Assembly: GCF_002160495.1 (NCBI RefSeq)
Contig: NZ_NFKR01000002.1
Span: forward strand, 93,943 to 157,942
DNA: 64,000 nucleotides
Origin: Erysipelatoclostridium sp. An173
Lineage (GTDB): Bacteria > Bacillota_I > Bacilli_A > Erysipelotrichales > Coprobacillaceae
Direction: 5' to 3'
Shown: piece after piece, positions 1 to 9,916 of the stretch
Numbering within the stretch: position 1 is the stretch's first letter
Layout: each line of letters begins with the position of its first letter
Notes under the pieces: model-generated
Databases searched by the model: none
What the model was told of the DNA's origin: nothing
The model's input: only the letters and a program-made list of their open reading frames with translations
Translations under genes and position numbers: made by a program

Positions 1-854
1 CTATTTCCGAAGCAGCTAAAGAATTGTTTATCTCACAGCCAAGTTTATCTAACGCTATTAAAGAATTAGAAAAAGAAATGCAAATTGTTATTTTTTCACG
101 GACTAATAAAGGGATAGTTGTAAGTGAAGAAGGACGTGAATTTTTAGGATATGCCCGCCAAGTCGTTGAACAGGCTGATTTGCTTAAAGAGCGTTACTTG
201 GAAACAAAGACAGTAAAAAAACGTTTTAGTATTTCAACACAGCATTATTCTTTTGCGGTTGATGCTTTTGTTGATCTAGTAAAAAAATATCGTGATAGTG
301 AATATGAATTTACGCTTAGAGAAACACGAACTTATGAGATAATTGAAGATGTTAAAACATTAAAAAGTGAAATTGGAATATTATATTTAAATGATTTTAA
401 TGAAAAAGTAATTACTAAATTATTAAAAGAAAATAATCTTGTTTTTAAGGAATTATTTCAGGCAAAACCCCATATATTTGTAAGTAATACTAATCCACTT
501 GCTGTTAAGAAAATTGTGACTTTAGAAGATATTGAACCATATCCTTATTTGTGTTTTGAACAAGGAGAGTATAATTCATTTTATTTTTCAGAAGAAATTT
601 TAAGTACTTTAACTCACCGTAAAATTATTAGAGTTAGTGATCGAGCTACTTTATTTAATTTATTGATAGGATTAAATGGTTATACAATATCTACCGGTAT
701 TATTAGTGAGGAATTAAATGGGAAAAACATAATTGCAATTCCTTTAGCTGTTGATGAAATAATTAAAGTTGGATATATTGTTCATAGAGATATTAACCGA
801 AGTTTTTTAGGATCCTTGTTTATAGAATCGCTTCAAAATAATATTGAATTTTAG
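1..854 (+). CDS. LysR-family transcriptional regulator (5' truncated by window edge)
   Basis: The reading frame is open from base 3, so the true start lies outside the window. The first visible residues (ISEAAKELFISQPSLSNAIK) are the second half of a LysR winged helix-turn-helix, including the recognition helix SQPSLSNAI. The rest matches a LysR substrate-binding effector domain (about residues 65-280), with the usual pattern of a short linker helix and two alpha/beta lobes. LysR proteins act as cytoplasmic tetramers that bind DNA and respond to small molecules. The ligand cannot be read from sequence. The unknown membrane protein and PHP hydrolase that follow on the same strand are plausible targets, but a terminator separates them. 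Family call is firm; function is open. Confidence 0.9.
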   Translation, partial: ISEAAKELFISQPSLSNAIKELEKEMQIVIFSRTNKGIVVSEEGREFLGYARQVVEQADLLKERYLETKTVKKRFSISTQHYSFAVDAFVDLVKKYRDSEYEFTLRETRTYEIIEDVKTLKSEIGILYLNDFNEKVITKLLKENNLVFKELFQAKPHIFVSNTNPLAVKKIVTLEDIEPYPYLCFEQGEYNSFYFSEEILSTLTHRKIIRVSDRATLFNLLIGLNGYTISTGIISEELNGKNIIAIPLAVDEIIKVGYIVHRDINRSFLGSLFIESLQNNIEF

Positions 855-877
855 GTGCTTTTTTAGCATCTTTTTTT
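853..877 (+). terminator. Rho-independent terminator after the LysR gene
   Basis: A short stem (arms 853-859 and 865-871, one G-U pair, A/T loop) is followed by a run of T at 871-877. The stem begins at the stop codon. Short and A/T-rich, so moderate strength. Confidence 0.55.
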
Positions 878-967
878 ATTTAATAATCTTTTTTTGTCTA
901 TAAATGAACAATAATCAATGATATAATTATATAATATAAAGCAAATTTAAAGGAGGGGAGATGGGCT

Positions 968-1786
968 ATGATTAATTATCTAATAGCTTTTGTTTCTGGA
1001 AGTCTTGGGACAATGATTGGTGGAACAGCTTCATTTGTCATTACTGGTTTAGTAGGTCTTATTGTAATTATCTTAGATGGGTTAGGAGCTAACACTCATC
1101 TATTAACAAATCAGGTCTTGAATTTATTATTTATGCCTTGTGTTTGTTTTAATGGTGCGGTAGCAGGATTGGCATATGCAGCTAATGTTAAACATTATGA
1201 TATAAATGGTGCTGATGGGAATCGTTCATTATATTTTACTGGTGATCCTTTAGTTTTAATTATTGGTGGAATTTTTGGCTTATTAGGCTATGGATTATTT
1301 TCATTGTTTACATATTGGAATTTTCCTATTGATATTGGTGCACTAGTTGTACTATCACTAAATATGTTGATTAGAGTATTGTTTGGGACTAATAAATATA
1401 TCCATCATCCCAGCCAACCGTTATTTAGCTATAAACAGGCTAATTACTGGTGTTTTCAAATAATATTTGCCGCAGTATTATCATTAATAACAGCTTATTT
1501 TGTAGGAATTACTGGTGTTGCTAGTCTAGGGTTTTCATTAAGTGCTTTAAGTCTGGTTTTTGCTTTTTCGACTCCGGATTTTCCAGCTACTCATCATACT
1601 ACTTTAATTGCTGGTTATGCAATGGTAGCAACAAATTCATTAGCTATTAGTACAATTTTTGGGGTTTTAGCACAGTTATTTTTTATTGTTTTTAATACCT
1701 ATTTTAATACTGATTTAGATAGTCATGTAGATGCCCCAGCTGCTTCAATCGCTCTATTTAGTTTGCTTATTTTTACATTATTTTAG
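968..1786 (+). CDS. Polytopic membrane protein of unknown function
   Basis: 272 residues, largely hydrophobic, with about seven or eight predicted membrane spans and Gly-rich helices such as GSLGTMIGGTASFVITG. It looks like a small permease or channel-like integral membrane protein, but I do not recognise a named family. AGGAGGGG at 951-958 precedes the ATG at 968 at good spacing; an ATG at 961 is too close. It ends 9 bases before a PHP-domain phosphohydrolase and is probably co-transcribed with it. A conserved loop stretch, FSTPDFPATHHTT (around residues 200-213), holds polar and His residues that could line a site. Substrate unknown. Confidence 0.75.
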   Translation: MINYLIAFVSGSLGTMIGGTASFVITGLVGLIVIILDGLGANTHLLTNQVLNLLFMPCVCFNGAVAGLAYAANVKHYDINGADGNRSLYFTGDPLVLIIGGIFGLLGYGLFSLFTYWNFPIDIGALVVLSLNMLIRVLFGTNKYIHHPSQPLFSYKQANYWCFQIIFAAVLSLITAYFVGITGVASLGFSLSALSLVFAFSTPDFPATHHTTLIAGYAMVATNSLAISTIFGVLAQLFFIVFNTYFNTDLDSHVDAPAASIALFSLLIFTLF

Positions 1787-1795
1787 GAGGTCTAT

Positions 1796-2512
1796 ATGGG
1801 AAAAATAGAATTAGATGTTCATACACATACTATTGCAAGCGGTCATAGTTATTCATCGATGAATGAAATGGTAAATGAGGCTAAAGCTAAAGGTTTGCAG
1901 TTATTAGGGATGGTTGAACATGATGTGGGAATACCAGGTACTTGTGATCCAATATATTTTAAAAATTATCATGTGATTCCAAGAGTTTTTAATGGTTTAA
2001 AAATAATTTTAGGAATTGAGGTTAATATTTTAGATTATGATGGTAAATTAAGTATTAGTGATGATCTTTACCAATGTGTTGATTATTGCATGGCTGGAAT
2101 TCATTTTCATTGTTACAAACCGGGATCAATTGAACAAAATACAAATGCAGTAATTGAAACAATCAAAAATCCGCATATTAGCGTTATTGTTCATCCTGAT
2201 GATGGTTATTGCCCGCTAGATTATGAAAAAGTTGTTTTGGCAGCTAAAAAATATCATACATTATTAGAAGTCAACAATAATGCCTTAAGAAGTTCATCAC
2301 GATTAAATTCACGTGAAAATGTAATTGAAATGTTGCAGTTATGTAAAAAACATCAAGTGAAGATTATTTTAGGTAGTGATGCTCATATTCATTTTGACAT
2401 CATGAATTTTGATCATATTGAAGGAATTTTAGAAGAAATTGATTTTCCTAAAGAACTGATTGTTAATTATGATGTGGATGAATTTTTAAAGTATATTGAT
2501 AAGAAAGTTTAA
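1796..2512 (+). CDS. PHP-domain phosphohydrolase (YcdX-like)
   Basis: 238 residues. The PHP metal-site motifs are all visible: DVHTHT at residues 7-12, EHD near residue 41, GIE near residue 72, IHFHC near residue 102, VHPDD near residue 135 and SDAH near the C-terminus. PHP enzymes use a trinuclear metal centre to hydrolyse phosphoesters; YcdX-type members resemble histidinol phosphatase but generally act on other small phosphates. The substrate is not evident. Start chosen from an AGGAGG immediately upstream. Probably in an operon with the preceding membrane protein; a strong hairpin follows. Confidence 0.85.
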   Translation: MGKIELDVHTHTIASGHSYSSMNEMVNEAKAKGLQLLGMVEHDVGIPGTCDPIYFKNYHVIPRVFNGLKIILGIEVNILDYDGKLSISDDLYQCVDYCMAGIHFHCYKPGSIEQNTNAVIETIKNPHISVIVHPDDGYCPLDYEKVVLAAKKYHTLLEVNNNALRSSSRLNSRENVIEMLQLCKKHQVKIILGSDAHIHFDIMNFDHIEGILEEIDFPKELIVNYDVDEFLKYIDKKV

Positions 2513-2532
2513 TAAGATTGATAAATTAAAAA

Positions 2533-2560
2533 CCGTATGTTTTTAACATACGGCTTTATT
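2533..2560 (+). terminator. Terminator after the PHP gene
   Basis: Perfect 9-bp stem (ccgtatgtt / aacatacgg, arms 2533-2541 and 2545-2553) with a three-base loop, followed by a T-rich tail. Confidence 0.75.
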
Positions 2561-2654
2561 ATCAACTTTATAGAAATTTTTATGTGAAACCACATCTAAT
2601 TTATATTCAAACTTTACAATCTATATTCTAAAACCACTCTATTTTGACTCAACC

Positions 2655-2906
2655 TTAGTGAGCCACTGATATAATTGGGGGTCTACGTTTCATATTTAGG
2701 CGATAGTCTTTTTTCCAATTAATTCTTAGACTCATTGAAGTGATCTTACTAGAAATGTATGCGATTAATTTTGGTTTGACAGATAAAATTGTTTCTCTAT
2801 CTTCTACTAGACCAGTTCCAAATAGTTGATACGCTTGTAATAATACATCTACTAATACAATTAATGTATAAAGCATTAATACTGAAATAATATACATTTC
2901 GTTCAT
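2655..2906 (-). CDS. Small hypothetical membrane protein
   Basis: 83 residues on the minus strand. It begins with one clear hydrophobic helix (IISVLMLYTLIVLVDVLL) followed by a basic, soluble-looking tail. A good Shine-Dalgarno (AAAGGAG, spaced about 8 bases) lies before the ATG at 2906, which is the main reason to accept it as a gene. I recognise no family. It is convergent with the PHP gene and divergent from the trp operon leader. Confidence 0.55.
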   Translation of the reverse strand: MNEMYIISVLMLYTLIVLVDVLLQAYQLFGTGLVEDRETILSVKPKLIAYISSKITSMSLRINWKKDYRLNMKRRPPIISVAH

Positions 2907-3090
2907 ATTATCAACTCCTTTCGTCTAATCCTTTCCTCACCATTATAATAGCACATATCCGCTAAAAATGGAAGCCCTTTCATTGAAAAAATAATTTTTT
3001 TTTGCTGATTTAATCAATGTTTTTTTAATTTTATAATAATGATAAAAATTGTTTTTGGATAAAAACATTTATTAAAATGTAAATATTTTA

Positions 3091-3119
3091 TTGACAGTTA
3101 TAATTATCCAGTATATCAT
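3091..3119 (+). promoter_or_regulatory. Sigma-A promoter of the trp operon
   Basis: TTGACA at 3091-3096, 17-base spacer, TATCAT at 3114-3119. Transcription would start near 3126, just upstream of the T-box leader. Confidence 0.8.
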
Positions 3120-3125
3120 AATAAA

Positions 3126-3402
3126 CAAGAAAACCGTTGAAGTGGAGATAAAAATAGATCGTGCACTTATAGAGAGCTTGGATGGTGGAAGCAAGCAGAA
3201 CGCAGCCTATTAAATGGACCACGGAGGGCAAAGTGAAAAGCTGAGGCTGAGTATTCTTTGACGTAAGACTTACGTAAGTAGTCATAGATGTGATAGCATC
3301 TAGTAAGGGCACGAGTGTATCGTGAAGCAAGGTGGCACCGCGGAATAAGTGTAGTTTATTATCCGTCCTTGACAGAATTATTTTCTGTCGGGACGGTTTT
3401 TT
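3126..3402 (+). promoter_or_regulatory. T-box riboswitch, tryptophan-specific (trp operon leader)
   Basis: The leader carries the T-box signature: an AGAGAGCTT stem I base with GGTGGAAGC, the T-box AAGGTGGCACCGCG at about 3329-3342, and a terminator with arms near 3363-3376 and 3384-3396 followed by a T-run. The likely specifier codon is TGG at 3215-3217, in the same context as the ATC specifier in the ileS leader later in this window. Uncharged tRNA-Trp should stabilise the antiterminator and switch on trpEGDCFBA. Confidence 0.92.
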
Positions 3403-3425
3403 ATTTATCAAGGAGGAAAAATTTT

Positions 3426-4883
3426 ATGTATTATCCAACATTAAAACAAGCTAAACAAATTATTGCTAATGGGGATTATGACATTGTTCCAGTTAGTAAA
3501 GAAATCTATGGAGATGGAATTACTCCAATTGAAGTAATGCGAATTTTAAAAAACTATAGTGAGCATTGCTTCATGTTAGAAAGTGTGGATGATACAAAAC
3601 GATGGAGCCGCTATACCTTTTTGGGGTTTGAGCCCATAAGTGAAATTACCTGTTTAAATAATGTTGTAACAATAGATGGTCAGATTTATAAAACTAAGCA
3701 TCCGCAAGATTATATTAAACAGATCTTAAAAAAATATAAAAGTCCTAAAATACCTAAGTTACCAGCATTTACTGGTGGTTTAGTAGGGTATTTTGCATAT
3801 GATTATTTTAAATATAATGAATCGACATTAAATTTAATGGTAGAAAGTGATGGTTTTAATGATGTTGATTTAATGTTATTTGATCAAGTGATTTGTTTTG
3901 ATAACTATCGTCAAAAGATAATTTTAATTGCAAATGCTAAGTGTAATGATCTAAAGACTGGTTATCAAAAAGCGGTTGATAAAATAGAGCGATTGGAAGA
4001 ATTGATTTTTAATGGCAGCAAAGCTGAAATTGAACCATTGCGTTTAACAAGTGATTTTAAAGCGTTATTTACCAAAGAACAATATTGCAATATGGTAAAA
4101 AAAGCTAAAGATTACATTAAAGAAGGTGATATTTTTCAAGTAGTTCTAGCTAACAGATTGAAAGCTAAAGCTACCGGGAGTTTGTTTGATAGCTATCGAG
4201 TTTTAAGAACAACTAACCCATCGCCTTATATGTTTTACTTTTCAAGTCCAAGCCAGGAAATTGCAGGAGCTTCGCCAGAAACGTTAGTTAAAATGGAAGA
4301 TGGGAATTTATATACTTATCCCTTAGCTGGAACACGAAGACGGGGACAAGATGAAAATGAAGATCAAAAACTAGAAAAAGAATTATTAGCTGATCCAAAA
4401 GAATTAGCAGAACACAATATGCTAGTAGATTTAGGGCGTAATGATTTAGGAAGGGTTGCTAAATTTAATAGTGTTAAAGTAGAAAAATATTTAGAAATCT
4501 TGAAGTTTTCTCATGTCATGCACATTGGTTCAACAGTAGTTGCTAAGGCATTAGAAAATAAAGATGCTATTGATGTAATTGGAGCAATGCTACCAGCTGG
4601 GACATTATCAGGAGCTCCTAAAATCAGGGCTTGTCAAATTATAAATGAGTTAGAAAAGTCTCGTCGTGGTATTTATGGTGGTGCAATTGGATATATTGAT
4701 TTTACTGGTAATTTAGATACTTGTATTGCAATTAGAATTGCTTATAAAAAAGGTGAAGATGTTTATGTTTGCTCGGGGGCTGGAATTGTTCATGACAGTA
4801 TTCCAGTTAATGAATATCGAGAGTGTTTAAATAAAGCTAAAGCAGTGATCAATGCCATTTATGAAGCTGATGGAGGAATTTAA
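3426..4883 (+). CDS. trpE: Anthranilate synthase component I
   Basis: 485 residues from the ATG at 3426, preceded by AAGGAGG. A longer open frame runs upstream but crosses the T-box and is not the start. TrpE converts chorismate plus ammonia (from the TrpG glutaminase) to anthranilate, the first step of tryptophan synthesis. The N-terminal domain is followed by the chorismate-binding domain, with family motifs KAKDYIKEGDIFQVVLANR, DLGRNDLGRVA and GAPKIRACQIINELE. An LLES-like element (MLESVDD, around residue 45) suits a Trp feedback site but is not proof of it. It is followed at once by trpG. Confidence 0.96.
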   Translation: MYYPTLKQAKQIIANGDYDIVPVSKEIYGDGITPIEVMRILKNYSEHCFMLESVDDTKRWSRYTFLGFEPISEITCLNNVVTIDGQIYKTKHPQDYIKQILKKYKSPKIPKLPAFTGGLVGYFAYDYFKYNESTLNLMVESDGFNDVDLMLFDQVICFDNYRQKIILIANAKCNDLKTGYQKAVDKIERLEELIFNGSKAEIEPLRLTSDFKALFTKEQYCNMVKKAKDYIKEGDIFQVVLANRLKAKATGSLFDSYRVLRTTNPSPYMFYFSSPSQEIAGASPETLVKMEDGNLYTYPLAGTRRRGQDENEDQKLEKELLADPKELAEHNMLVDLGRNDLGRVAKFNSVKVEKYLEILKFSHVMHIGSTVVAKALENKDAIDVIGAMLPAGTLSGAPKIRACQIINELEKSRRGIYGGAIGYIDFTGNLDTCIAIRIAYKKGEDVYVCSGAGIVHDSIPVNEYRECLNKAKAVINAIYEADGGI

Positions 4884-4884
4884 G

Positions 4885-5454
4885 ATGATTTTATTAATTG
4901 ATAATTATGATAGTTTTGCTTATAACTTATACCAGTTAATTGGTTCAATCACTGATGATATTAAAGTTATTCGTAATGATGAATTGACAGTAGAACAAAT
5001 TACTGCTTTAAATCCAGCAGCAATTGTAATTTCACCAGGACCAGGGCGACCTAAAGATGCTGGAGTAATTGAAGATGTGATTAGATATTTTTATGATAAA
5101 AAACCACTTTTAGGTATTTGTTTAGGTCATCAGGCTTTATGTGAGGTATTTAATGGTAAGATAACGTATGCTAAAAAGTTAATGCATGGTAAAAGTTCTT
5201 TGATAAAAACAGTTGATGATAAATTATTCAAGGGGATTATTCAACCATTTTCAGTAGCTCGTTATCATTCACTTGTAGTAGCAAAAGAAACGATAGCTAG
5301 TGAATTGAAAATTTTGGCTATTAGTGATGATGGTGAAATTATGGCTGTTAAACATCGTGATTATCCAGTATATGGATTACAGTTTCATCCTGAATCAATA
5401 CTAACAAGTGATGGCAAAAAGATAATTGAAAATTTTTTGGGGGTAATAAAATGA
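4885..5454 (+). CDS. trpG: Anthranilate synthase component II, glutamine amidotransferase
   Basis: 189 residues. Class I glutamine amidotransferase that supplies ammonia to TrpE. The nucleophile motif [11 protein letters not shown] (Cys near residue 79) and the distal His-Glu pair in QFHPESILT are present. Start at the ATG 4885, one base after the trpE stop, with GGAGG inside the trpE 3' end; upstream in-frame residues belong to read-through of trpE sequence. Not fused to trpD, so it is a stand-alone TrpG. Its stop overlaps the trpD start (ATGA). Confidence 0.96.
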   Translation: MILLIDNYDSFAYNLYQLIGSITDDIKVIRNDELTVEQITALNPAAIVISPGPGRPKDAGVIEDVIRYFYDKKPLLGICLGHQALCEVFNGKITYAKKLMHGKSSLIKTVDDKLFKGIIQPFSVARYHSLVVAKETIASELKILAISDDGEIMAVKHRDYPVYGLQFHPESILTSDGKKIIENFLGVIK

Positions 5455-6458
5455 TTAAAGAAGCGATTTTAAAATTAGCTAAAAAACAGGATCTAACAGC
5501 TAGTGAGGCTAGAGCTTGTATGAATGAAATTATGGATGGTCAAGCTAGTGATGTGCAAATGAGCAGTTATTTAACAGCATTAAGTTTAAAAGGGGAAACA
5601 ATAGAAGAAATAACTGGTAGTGCTGCGGGGATGAGAGAACATTGTATTAAATTATTAAACGATGAAGATGTTTTAGAAATCGTAGGAACAGGCGGTGATG
5701 GTTCAAATTCATTTAATATTTCGACGACTTCATCAATCGTAATAGCAGCTAGTGGCGTTAAAGTAGCTAAACATGGTAATCGTGCTGCAAGTTCTAAATG
5801 TGGGGCAGCTGATGTTTTAGAATCTTTAGGAATAAAAATTGATGTATCTCCTCAAAAAAGTGCTACAATATTAAACAAGATTAACATATGTTTCTTATTT
5901 GCTCAAAATTATCATATTGCTATGAAATATGTAGCACCGGTAAGGCGCGAGCTAGGAATTAGAACGGTCTTTAATATTTTAGGACCATTAACTAATCCTG
6001 CTGGTGCTAATATGCAGGTAATGGGCGTATATGAAGAAGCGTTAGTCGAACCATTAGCTGAGGTTTTATCAAATTTAGGGGTAAAAAGAGCAATGGTTGT
6101 CTATGGACAAGATGGTTTAGATGAGATTTCATTATCGGCACCAACTACTGTTTGTGAAGTAAAAGATGGCAGCTATATTAGCTATACAATAACACCAGAG
6201 CAATTTGGGATGACTCGCTGTCAAAAAGAAGATCTAATTGGCGGTAGTCCTGAGTTTAATGCTAAAATCACTCGTGATATTTTACGTGGTGTTAAAGGAC
6301 CAAAACGTGATGCAGTATTATTGAATGCTGGAGCAGCGATTTATATTGCCGGAAGGACTGAAACAATGCAAGAGGGAATTGACTTGGCTACACAGTTAAT
6401 TGATGAAGGGAAAGCTTTAACTAAACTAGAGGAGTTCATAAAGGAAACTAATATGTAG
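5451..6458 (+). CDS. trpD: Anthranilate phosphoribosyltransferase
   Basis: 335 residues, standard length. Transfers phosphoribose from PRPP to anthranilate. The PRPP-binding motif [17 protein letters not shown], the [18 protein letters not shown] stretch and [20 protein letters not shown] are all intact. The ATG overlaps the trpG stop as ATGA, so translation is probably coupled. Fourteen bases separate it from trpC. Confidence 0.96.
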   Translation: MIKEAILKLAKKQDLTASEARACMNEIMDGQASDVQMSSYLTALSLKGETIEEITGSAAGMREHCIKLLNDEDVLEIVGTGGDGSNSFNISTTSSIVIAASGVKVAKHGNRAASSKCGAADVLESLGIKIDVSPQKSATILNKINICFLFAQNYHIAMKYVAPVRRELGIRTVFNILGPLTNPAGANMQVMGVYEEALVEPLAEVLSNLGVKRAMVVYGQDGLDEISLSAPTTVCEVKDGSYISYTITPEQFGMTRCQKEDLIGGSPEFNAKITRDILRGVKGPKRDAVLLNAGAAIYIAGRTETMQEGIDLATQLIDEGKALTKLEEFIKETNM

Positions 6459-6471
6459 AAGGAGTTAAAGT

Positions 6472-7269
6472 ATGATTATTGATGATATTATTGAAAAAAC
6501 AAAAGAACGGGTAGAAGAAAATAAAAAGAGAAATTCAATTGATAAATTAGCAAAACTAGCTTTTGCAAAACCAATATATAATGACTTTCCATTTGAAAAA
6601 GCGTTAAGAAAACCAGGTTTATCTTATATTATGGAAGTTAAACGAGCATCACCATCAAAAGGGGTTATTACTCAAAACTTTGATTATAAAACGATTGCTA
6701 AAGAATATGAAGATATTGGAGCAGCAGCTATTTCTGTTGTTACGGAACCGGATTTCTTTAAAGGGGATGATGATTTCTTAGCAGAAATTAAAAAAATCGT
6801 AAAAATACCAGTCTTAAGAAAAGATTTTGTAATCGATGAATACATGATTTATGAAGCTAAATTATTAGGAGCTGATGCTGTTTTATTAATTTGTAGTGTA
6901 TTAGATGAAATTACGTTAATGCGTTGTTTAAATCTAGCGGAACAATTAGGAATAAGTGGTTTAGTTGAAGCTCATAGTTCAATGCAAATTAAAAAAGCGC
7001 TTCGAGTTGGTGCTAAAATAATTGGGGTTAATAATCGTGATTTAAGAAATTTTGAAGTGGATTTAAATAACAGTGTTGAACTTCGTTCAATGGTACCTGA
7101 GGATGTAATTTTTGTTTCTGAAAGCGGCATTACAACTTATGATGATATTAAGTTAATGGAAGAAAATAAAGTTGATGCTGTTTTAGTTGGAGAAATATTG
7201 ATGCGTTCTCATGATAAACGGAAGACTTTTGAAATTCTTCAAGGGCTTCGTCAGCCAAATGAAAATTAA
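6472..7269 (+). CDS. trpC: Indole-3-glycerol phosphate synthase
   Basis: 265 residues, a single-domain TIM barrel. Closes the ring of CdRP to give indole-3-glycerol phosphate. Motifs: MEVKRASPSKG (phosphate/substrate lysine), VLRKDFVIDEYMIYEA, NNRDLRNFEVD and SESGI. A strong GGAG lies before the ATG at 6472. Its last 11 bases overlap the start of trpF; the two are separate genes, unlike the fused enzyme of enterobacteria. Confidence 0.96.
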   Translation: MIIDDIIEKTKERVEENKKRNSIDKLAKLAFAKPIYNDFPFEKALRKPGLSYIMEVKRASPSKGVITQNFDYKTIAKEYEDIGAAAISVVTEPDFFKGDDDFLAEIKKIVKIPVLRKDFVIDEYMIYEAKLLGADAVLLICSVLDEITLMRCLNLAEQLGISGLVEAHSSMQIKKALRVGAKIIGVNNRDLRNFEVDLNNSVELRSMVPEDVIFVSESGITTYDDIKLMEENKVDAVLVGEILMRSHDKRKTFEILQGLRQPNEN

Positions 7270-7855
7270 GATCTGTGGTCTATTTCAAAATGGGGATATT
7301 GATTATGTAAATGAAACCTTACCTGATTATATTGGTTTTGTCTTTGCTAAAAGTAAACGACAAGTAAGTTATGATCAGGCTAAGGTAATGTCTAGTAAGT
7401 TAGATAAAAGAATTAAGACAGTTGGGGTATTTGTCGATGCTTCAATCGATGAAATCGTTAAATTAGTAAATGATCAAATTATTGATTTAGTACAATTACA
7501 TGGTGATGAAGGTATTGATTATATTAAACAGTTGAAAGCTAAAATAAATGTACCAATAATTAAAGCTATTAAAATGACACCAGAAACGGATTTAAGAACA
7601 ATTAGTTTTCCCGTAGATTATTATTTACTAGATAGCGTTATTAGTGGTAGTGGTAAAACTTTTGACTGGTCATTAATTAAAAAATTAGATAAACCGTTCT
7701 TTTTAGCAGGTGGAATTAATTCAGGTAATCTTGACGATGCCATTAAAATTAATGCTTATGCTATTGATGTTAGTTCTGGGGTAGAAACTAACGGTATTAA
7801 AGATCCAAACAAAATAAAAGAAATAGTAAGGAGAATCAAAAATGACAGCAGGTAG
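7259..7855 (+). CDS. trpF: Phosphoribosylanthranilate isomerase
   Basis: 198 residues. The ATG at 7259 gives the canonical N-terminus MKIKICGL, whose Cys is the catalytic base; the upstream in-frame stretch is trpC sequence in another frame. The catalytic Asp sits in the family motif near VDVSSGVE (here [14 protein letters not shown]). There is no convincing Shine-Dalgarno, and the start lies inside trpC, so translation is probably coupled. It overlaps trpB by 14 bases. Confidence 0.94.
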   Translation: MKIKICGLFQNGDIDYVNETLPDYIGFVFAKSKRQVSYDQAKVMSSKLDKRIKTVGVFVDASIDEIVKLVNDQIIDLVQLHGDEGIDYIKQLKAKINVPIIKAIKMTPETDLRTISFPVDYYLLDSVISGSGKTFDWSLIKKLDKPFFLAGGINSGNLDDAIKINAYAIDVSSGVETNGIKDPNKIKEIVRRIKNDSR

Positions 7856-9026
7856 ATATGGAATTCACGGGGGGCAATATATTCCAGAAACATTAATGAA
7901 TGAAATTCATAATGTTGAAAAAGCATATGAATATTACAAAAACGACCCTGAATTTAATCAAGAATTAGATCGGTTATTAAAAGAATATGCTAATAGACCT
8001 TCATTATTATATTATGCTAAAAAAATGACCGAAGATTTAGGAGGGGCTAAGGTATATTTAAAAAGAGAAGATTTAAATCATACTGGTTCCCATAAAATAA
8101 ACAATGTTTTAGGTCAAGTATTAATGGCTAAAAAAATGGGAAAAAAACGAGTAATAGCAGAAACAGGAGCAGGTCAGCATGGCGTAGCTACAGCAACTGC
8201 TGCTGCATTACTTGGGTTAGAATGTGAAATCTTTATGGGTAAAGAAGATACAGATCGACAAGCCTTAAATGTTTATCGAATGGAACTTTTAGGAGCTAAG
8301 GTTCATAGTGTTACTACTGGCACAATGACTTTAAAAGATGCTGTAAACGAAACTATGCGGGAATGGACTAAAAGAATCGATGATACTTTATATGTTTTAG
8401 GTTCAGTTATGGGACCACACCCATTTCCAATGATCGTTAGAGATTTTCAAAGTGTTATTTCTAAAGAAGCAAGAGAGCAGATTTTAGAATACGAAGGTAA
8501 ACTGCCAACTGCAGTCATGGCTTGTGTTGGTGGTGGCAGCAATGCTATGGGGATGTTTTATAATTTTATAAATGATAAAGATGTTCAGTTAATTGGCTTA
8601 GAAGCAGCAGGTAAAGGTGTGGATACAGCTTTTAATGCAGCAACGATTGCAACAGGGACTTTAGGCGTATTCCATGGCATGAAATCATATTTTTGTCAGG
8701 ATGAATATGGTCAGATTGCCCCAGTATATTCAATTTCAGCGGGACTTGATTATCCTGGTATTGGTCCAGAACATGCTTATCTTCATGATATTGGTCGGGC
8801 TCAATATATTCCAGTAACTGATGATGAAGCGGTAGCAGCATTTGAATATTTAGCTAAAACTGAAGGAATTATCTGTGCTATTGAAAGTGCTCATGCTGTT
8901 GCCTATGCTCGTAAATTAGTACCAACAATGAAAAAAGATGACGTTGTAATTATCTGTTTGTCAGGTCGTGGTGATAAAGATGTTGCTGCGATTGCTAGAT
9001 ACCGGGGGGTGGATCTTCATGAATAG
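7842..9026 (+). CDS. trpB: Tryptophan synthase beta chain
   Basis: 394 residues. PLP enzyme that joins indole to serine. The PLP lysine is in [12 protein letters not shown], the phosphate-binding loop in [10 protein letters not shown], and [13 protein letters not shown] is the catalytic Glu loop. This is the TrpB1 type, normally paired with TrpA, which follows directly. AAGGAG at about 7828-7833, inside trpF, sets the ATG at 7842. Confidence 0.97.
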   Translation: MTAGRYGIHGGQYIPETLMNEIHNVEKAYEYYKNDPEFNQELDRLLKEYANRPSLLYYAKKMTEDLGGAKVYLKREDLNHTGSHKINNVLGQVLMAKKMGKKRVIAETGAGQHGVATATAAALLGLECEIFMGKEDTDRQALNVYRMELLGAKVHSVTTGTMTLKDAVNETMREWTKRIDDTLYVLGSVMGPHPFPMIVRDFQSVISKEAREQILEYEGKLPTAVMACVGGGSNAMGMFYNFINDKDVQLIGLEAAGKGVDTAFNAATIATGTLGVFHGMKSYFCQDEYGQIAPVYSISAGLDYPGIGPEHAYLHDIGRAQYIPVTDDEAVAAFEYLAKTEGIICAIESAHAVAYARKLVPTMKKDDVVIICLSGRGDKDVAAIARYRGVDLHE

Positions 9027-9786
9027 AATTAAAAATGCTTTTAATAATAAAAAGGCTTTTATTCCTTTTATCACTGCAGGTGATCCAAGTAAAGAAGCGA
9101 CGATAGAATATATTTTAGAAATGGAAAAAGCTGGGGCTTCGTTAATTGAAATTGGGATTCCTTTTAGTGATCCAATTGCTGAAGGTCCAGTCATTCAGGA
9201 AGCTAATATTCGTGCTTTATCTAAGAAAATGACAACTGATCAGGTTTTTGAAATTGTCTTAGAAGTTCGTAAAAGTTCTAATATTCCAATTTGTCTAATG
9301 ACTTATTTAAATCCTGTTTTTCATTATGGTTATGAAAAATTCTTTAAAAAATGTCAGGAAGTCGGTGTTGATGGAATTATCATTCCTGATTGTCCTTTTG
9401 AAGAAAGTAAGGAAGTTACTGAAGTATGTTATAAATATGATGTTGATTTTATTTCCATGATTGCACCAACATCTAAAAAAAGAACGATCCAGATTGCCAG
9501 TCAGGCTAAAGGATTTATTTATCTGGTTTCTTCAATGGGAGTAACTGGTATGCGTAAAAGAATTGATGGTGATATTGCTGGAATTGTAGAAACTATTAAA
9601 ACAGTAACCGATACGCCAATAGCACTGGGATTTGGAATAAATAATGTAGAACAAGTTGAATATTTTAGCCAGTTTGTTGATGGTATTATTGTTGGTAGTG
9701 CTATTGTTAATATTATTAAAGAAAATAAAAATCATGCCCATCAACCTTTGCATGATTATGTAAGTTCACTAACTAGTGTATTATAA
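9019..9786 (+). CDS. trpA: Tryptophan synthase alpha chain
   Basis: 255 residues from the ATG at 9019, which overlaps the trpB stop by 8 bases; GGGGGG upstream is a usable binding site. TIM barrel that cleaves indole-3-glycerol phosphate to indole and channels it to TrpB. Catalytic Glu and Asp motifs are present: [19 protein letters not shown] and [11 protein letters not shown]; the phosphate site GFGINNVEQ is also intact. Last gene of the operon; a strong terminator follows. Confidence 0.96.
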   Translation: MNRIKNAFNNKKAFIPFITAGDPSKEATIEYILEMEKAGASLIEIGIPFSDPIAEGPVIQEANIRALSKKMTTDQVFEIVLEVRKSSNIPICLMTYLNPVFHYGYEKFFKKCQEVGVDGIIIPDCPFEESKEVTEVCYKYDVDFISMIAPTSKKRTIQIASQAKGFIYLVSSMGVTGMRKRIDGDIAGIVETIKTVTDTPIALGFGINNVEQVEYFSQFVDGIIVGSAIVNIIKENKNHAHQPLHDYVSSLTSVL

Positions 9787-9800
9787 TAAGTTATTATTAG

Positions 9801-9837
9801 GCTAATTAACAGGGAAGACCTGTTAATTAGCTTTTTT
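9801..9837 (+). terminator. Terminator of the trp operon
   Basis: Perfect 13-bp stem (gctaattaacagg, 9801-9813, and its complement 9819-9831), 5-base loop, T-run at 9832-9837. The 3' edge abuts the stop codon of a minus-strand mini-ORF. Confidence 0.92.
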
Positions 9838-9916
9838 AAAACTTTGAAAATTTAAATAAGAAATAACCACCACTAAAAATTAACACCAATAATCCAATAA
9901 GAGCAACATTTTCCAT
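9836..9916 (-). CDS. Candidate 26-residue membrane peptide, KdpF-like
   Basis: A 27-codon minus-strand ORF with a correctly spaced AGAGGTG before its ATG at 9916. The peptide starts MENVALIGLLVLIFSGG and ends FKFSKF: one hydrophobic helix and a basic-aromatic tail. Length, single helix and final KF resemble KdpF, the tiny accessory subunit of the KdpFABC K+ pump. No kdpABC is visible, but KdpDE and TrkH/TrkA genes lie next door. A T-rich minus-strand stretch (complement of 9950-9966) upstream resembles, from memory, the KdpE box of E. coli kdp. Translation is unproven; KdpF identity is inference. Confidence 0.4.
   Translation of the reverse strand: MENVALIGLLVLIFSGGYFLFKFSKF

Noticed and set aside
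3088..3411. 107-codon minus-strand ORF through the trp leader
   Set aside because: It lies over the T-box and terminator and has no ribosome site; composition is that of the RNA leader.
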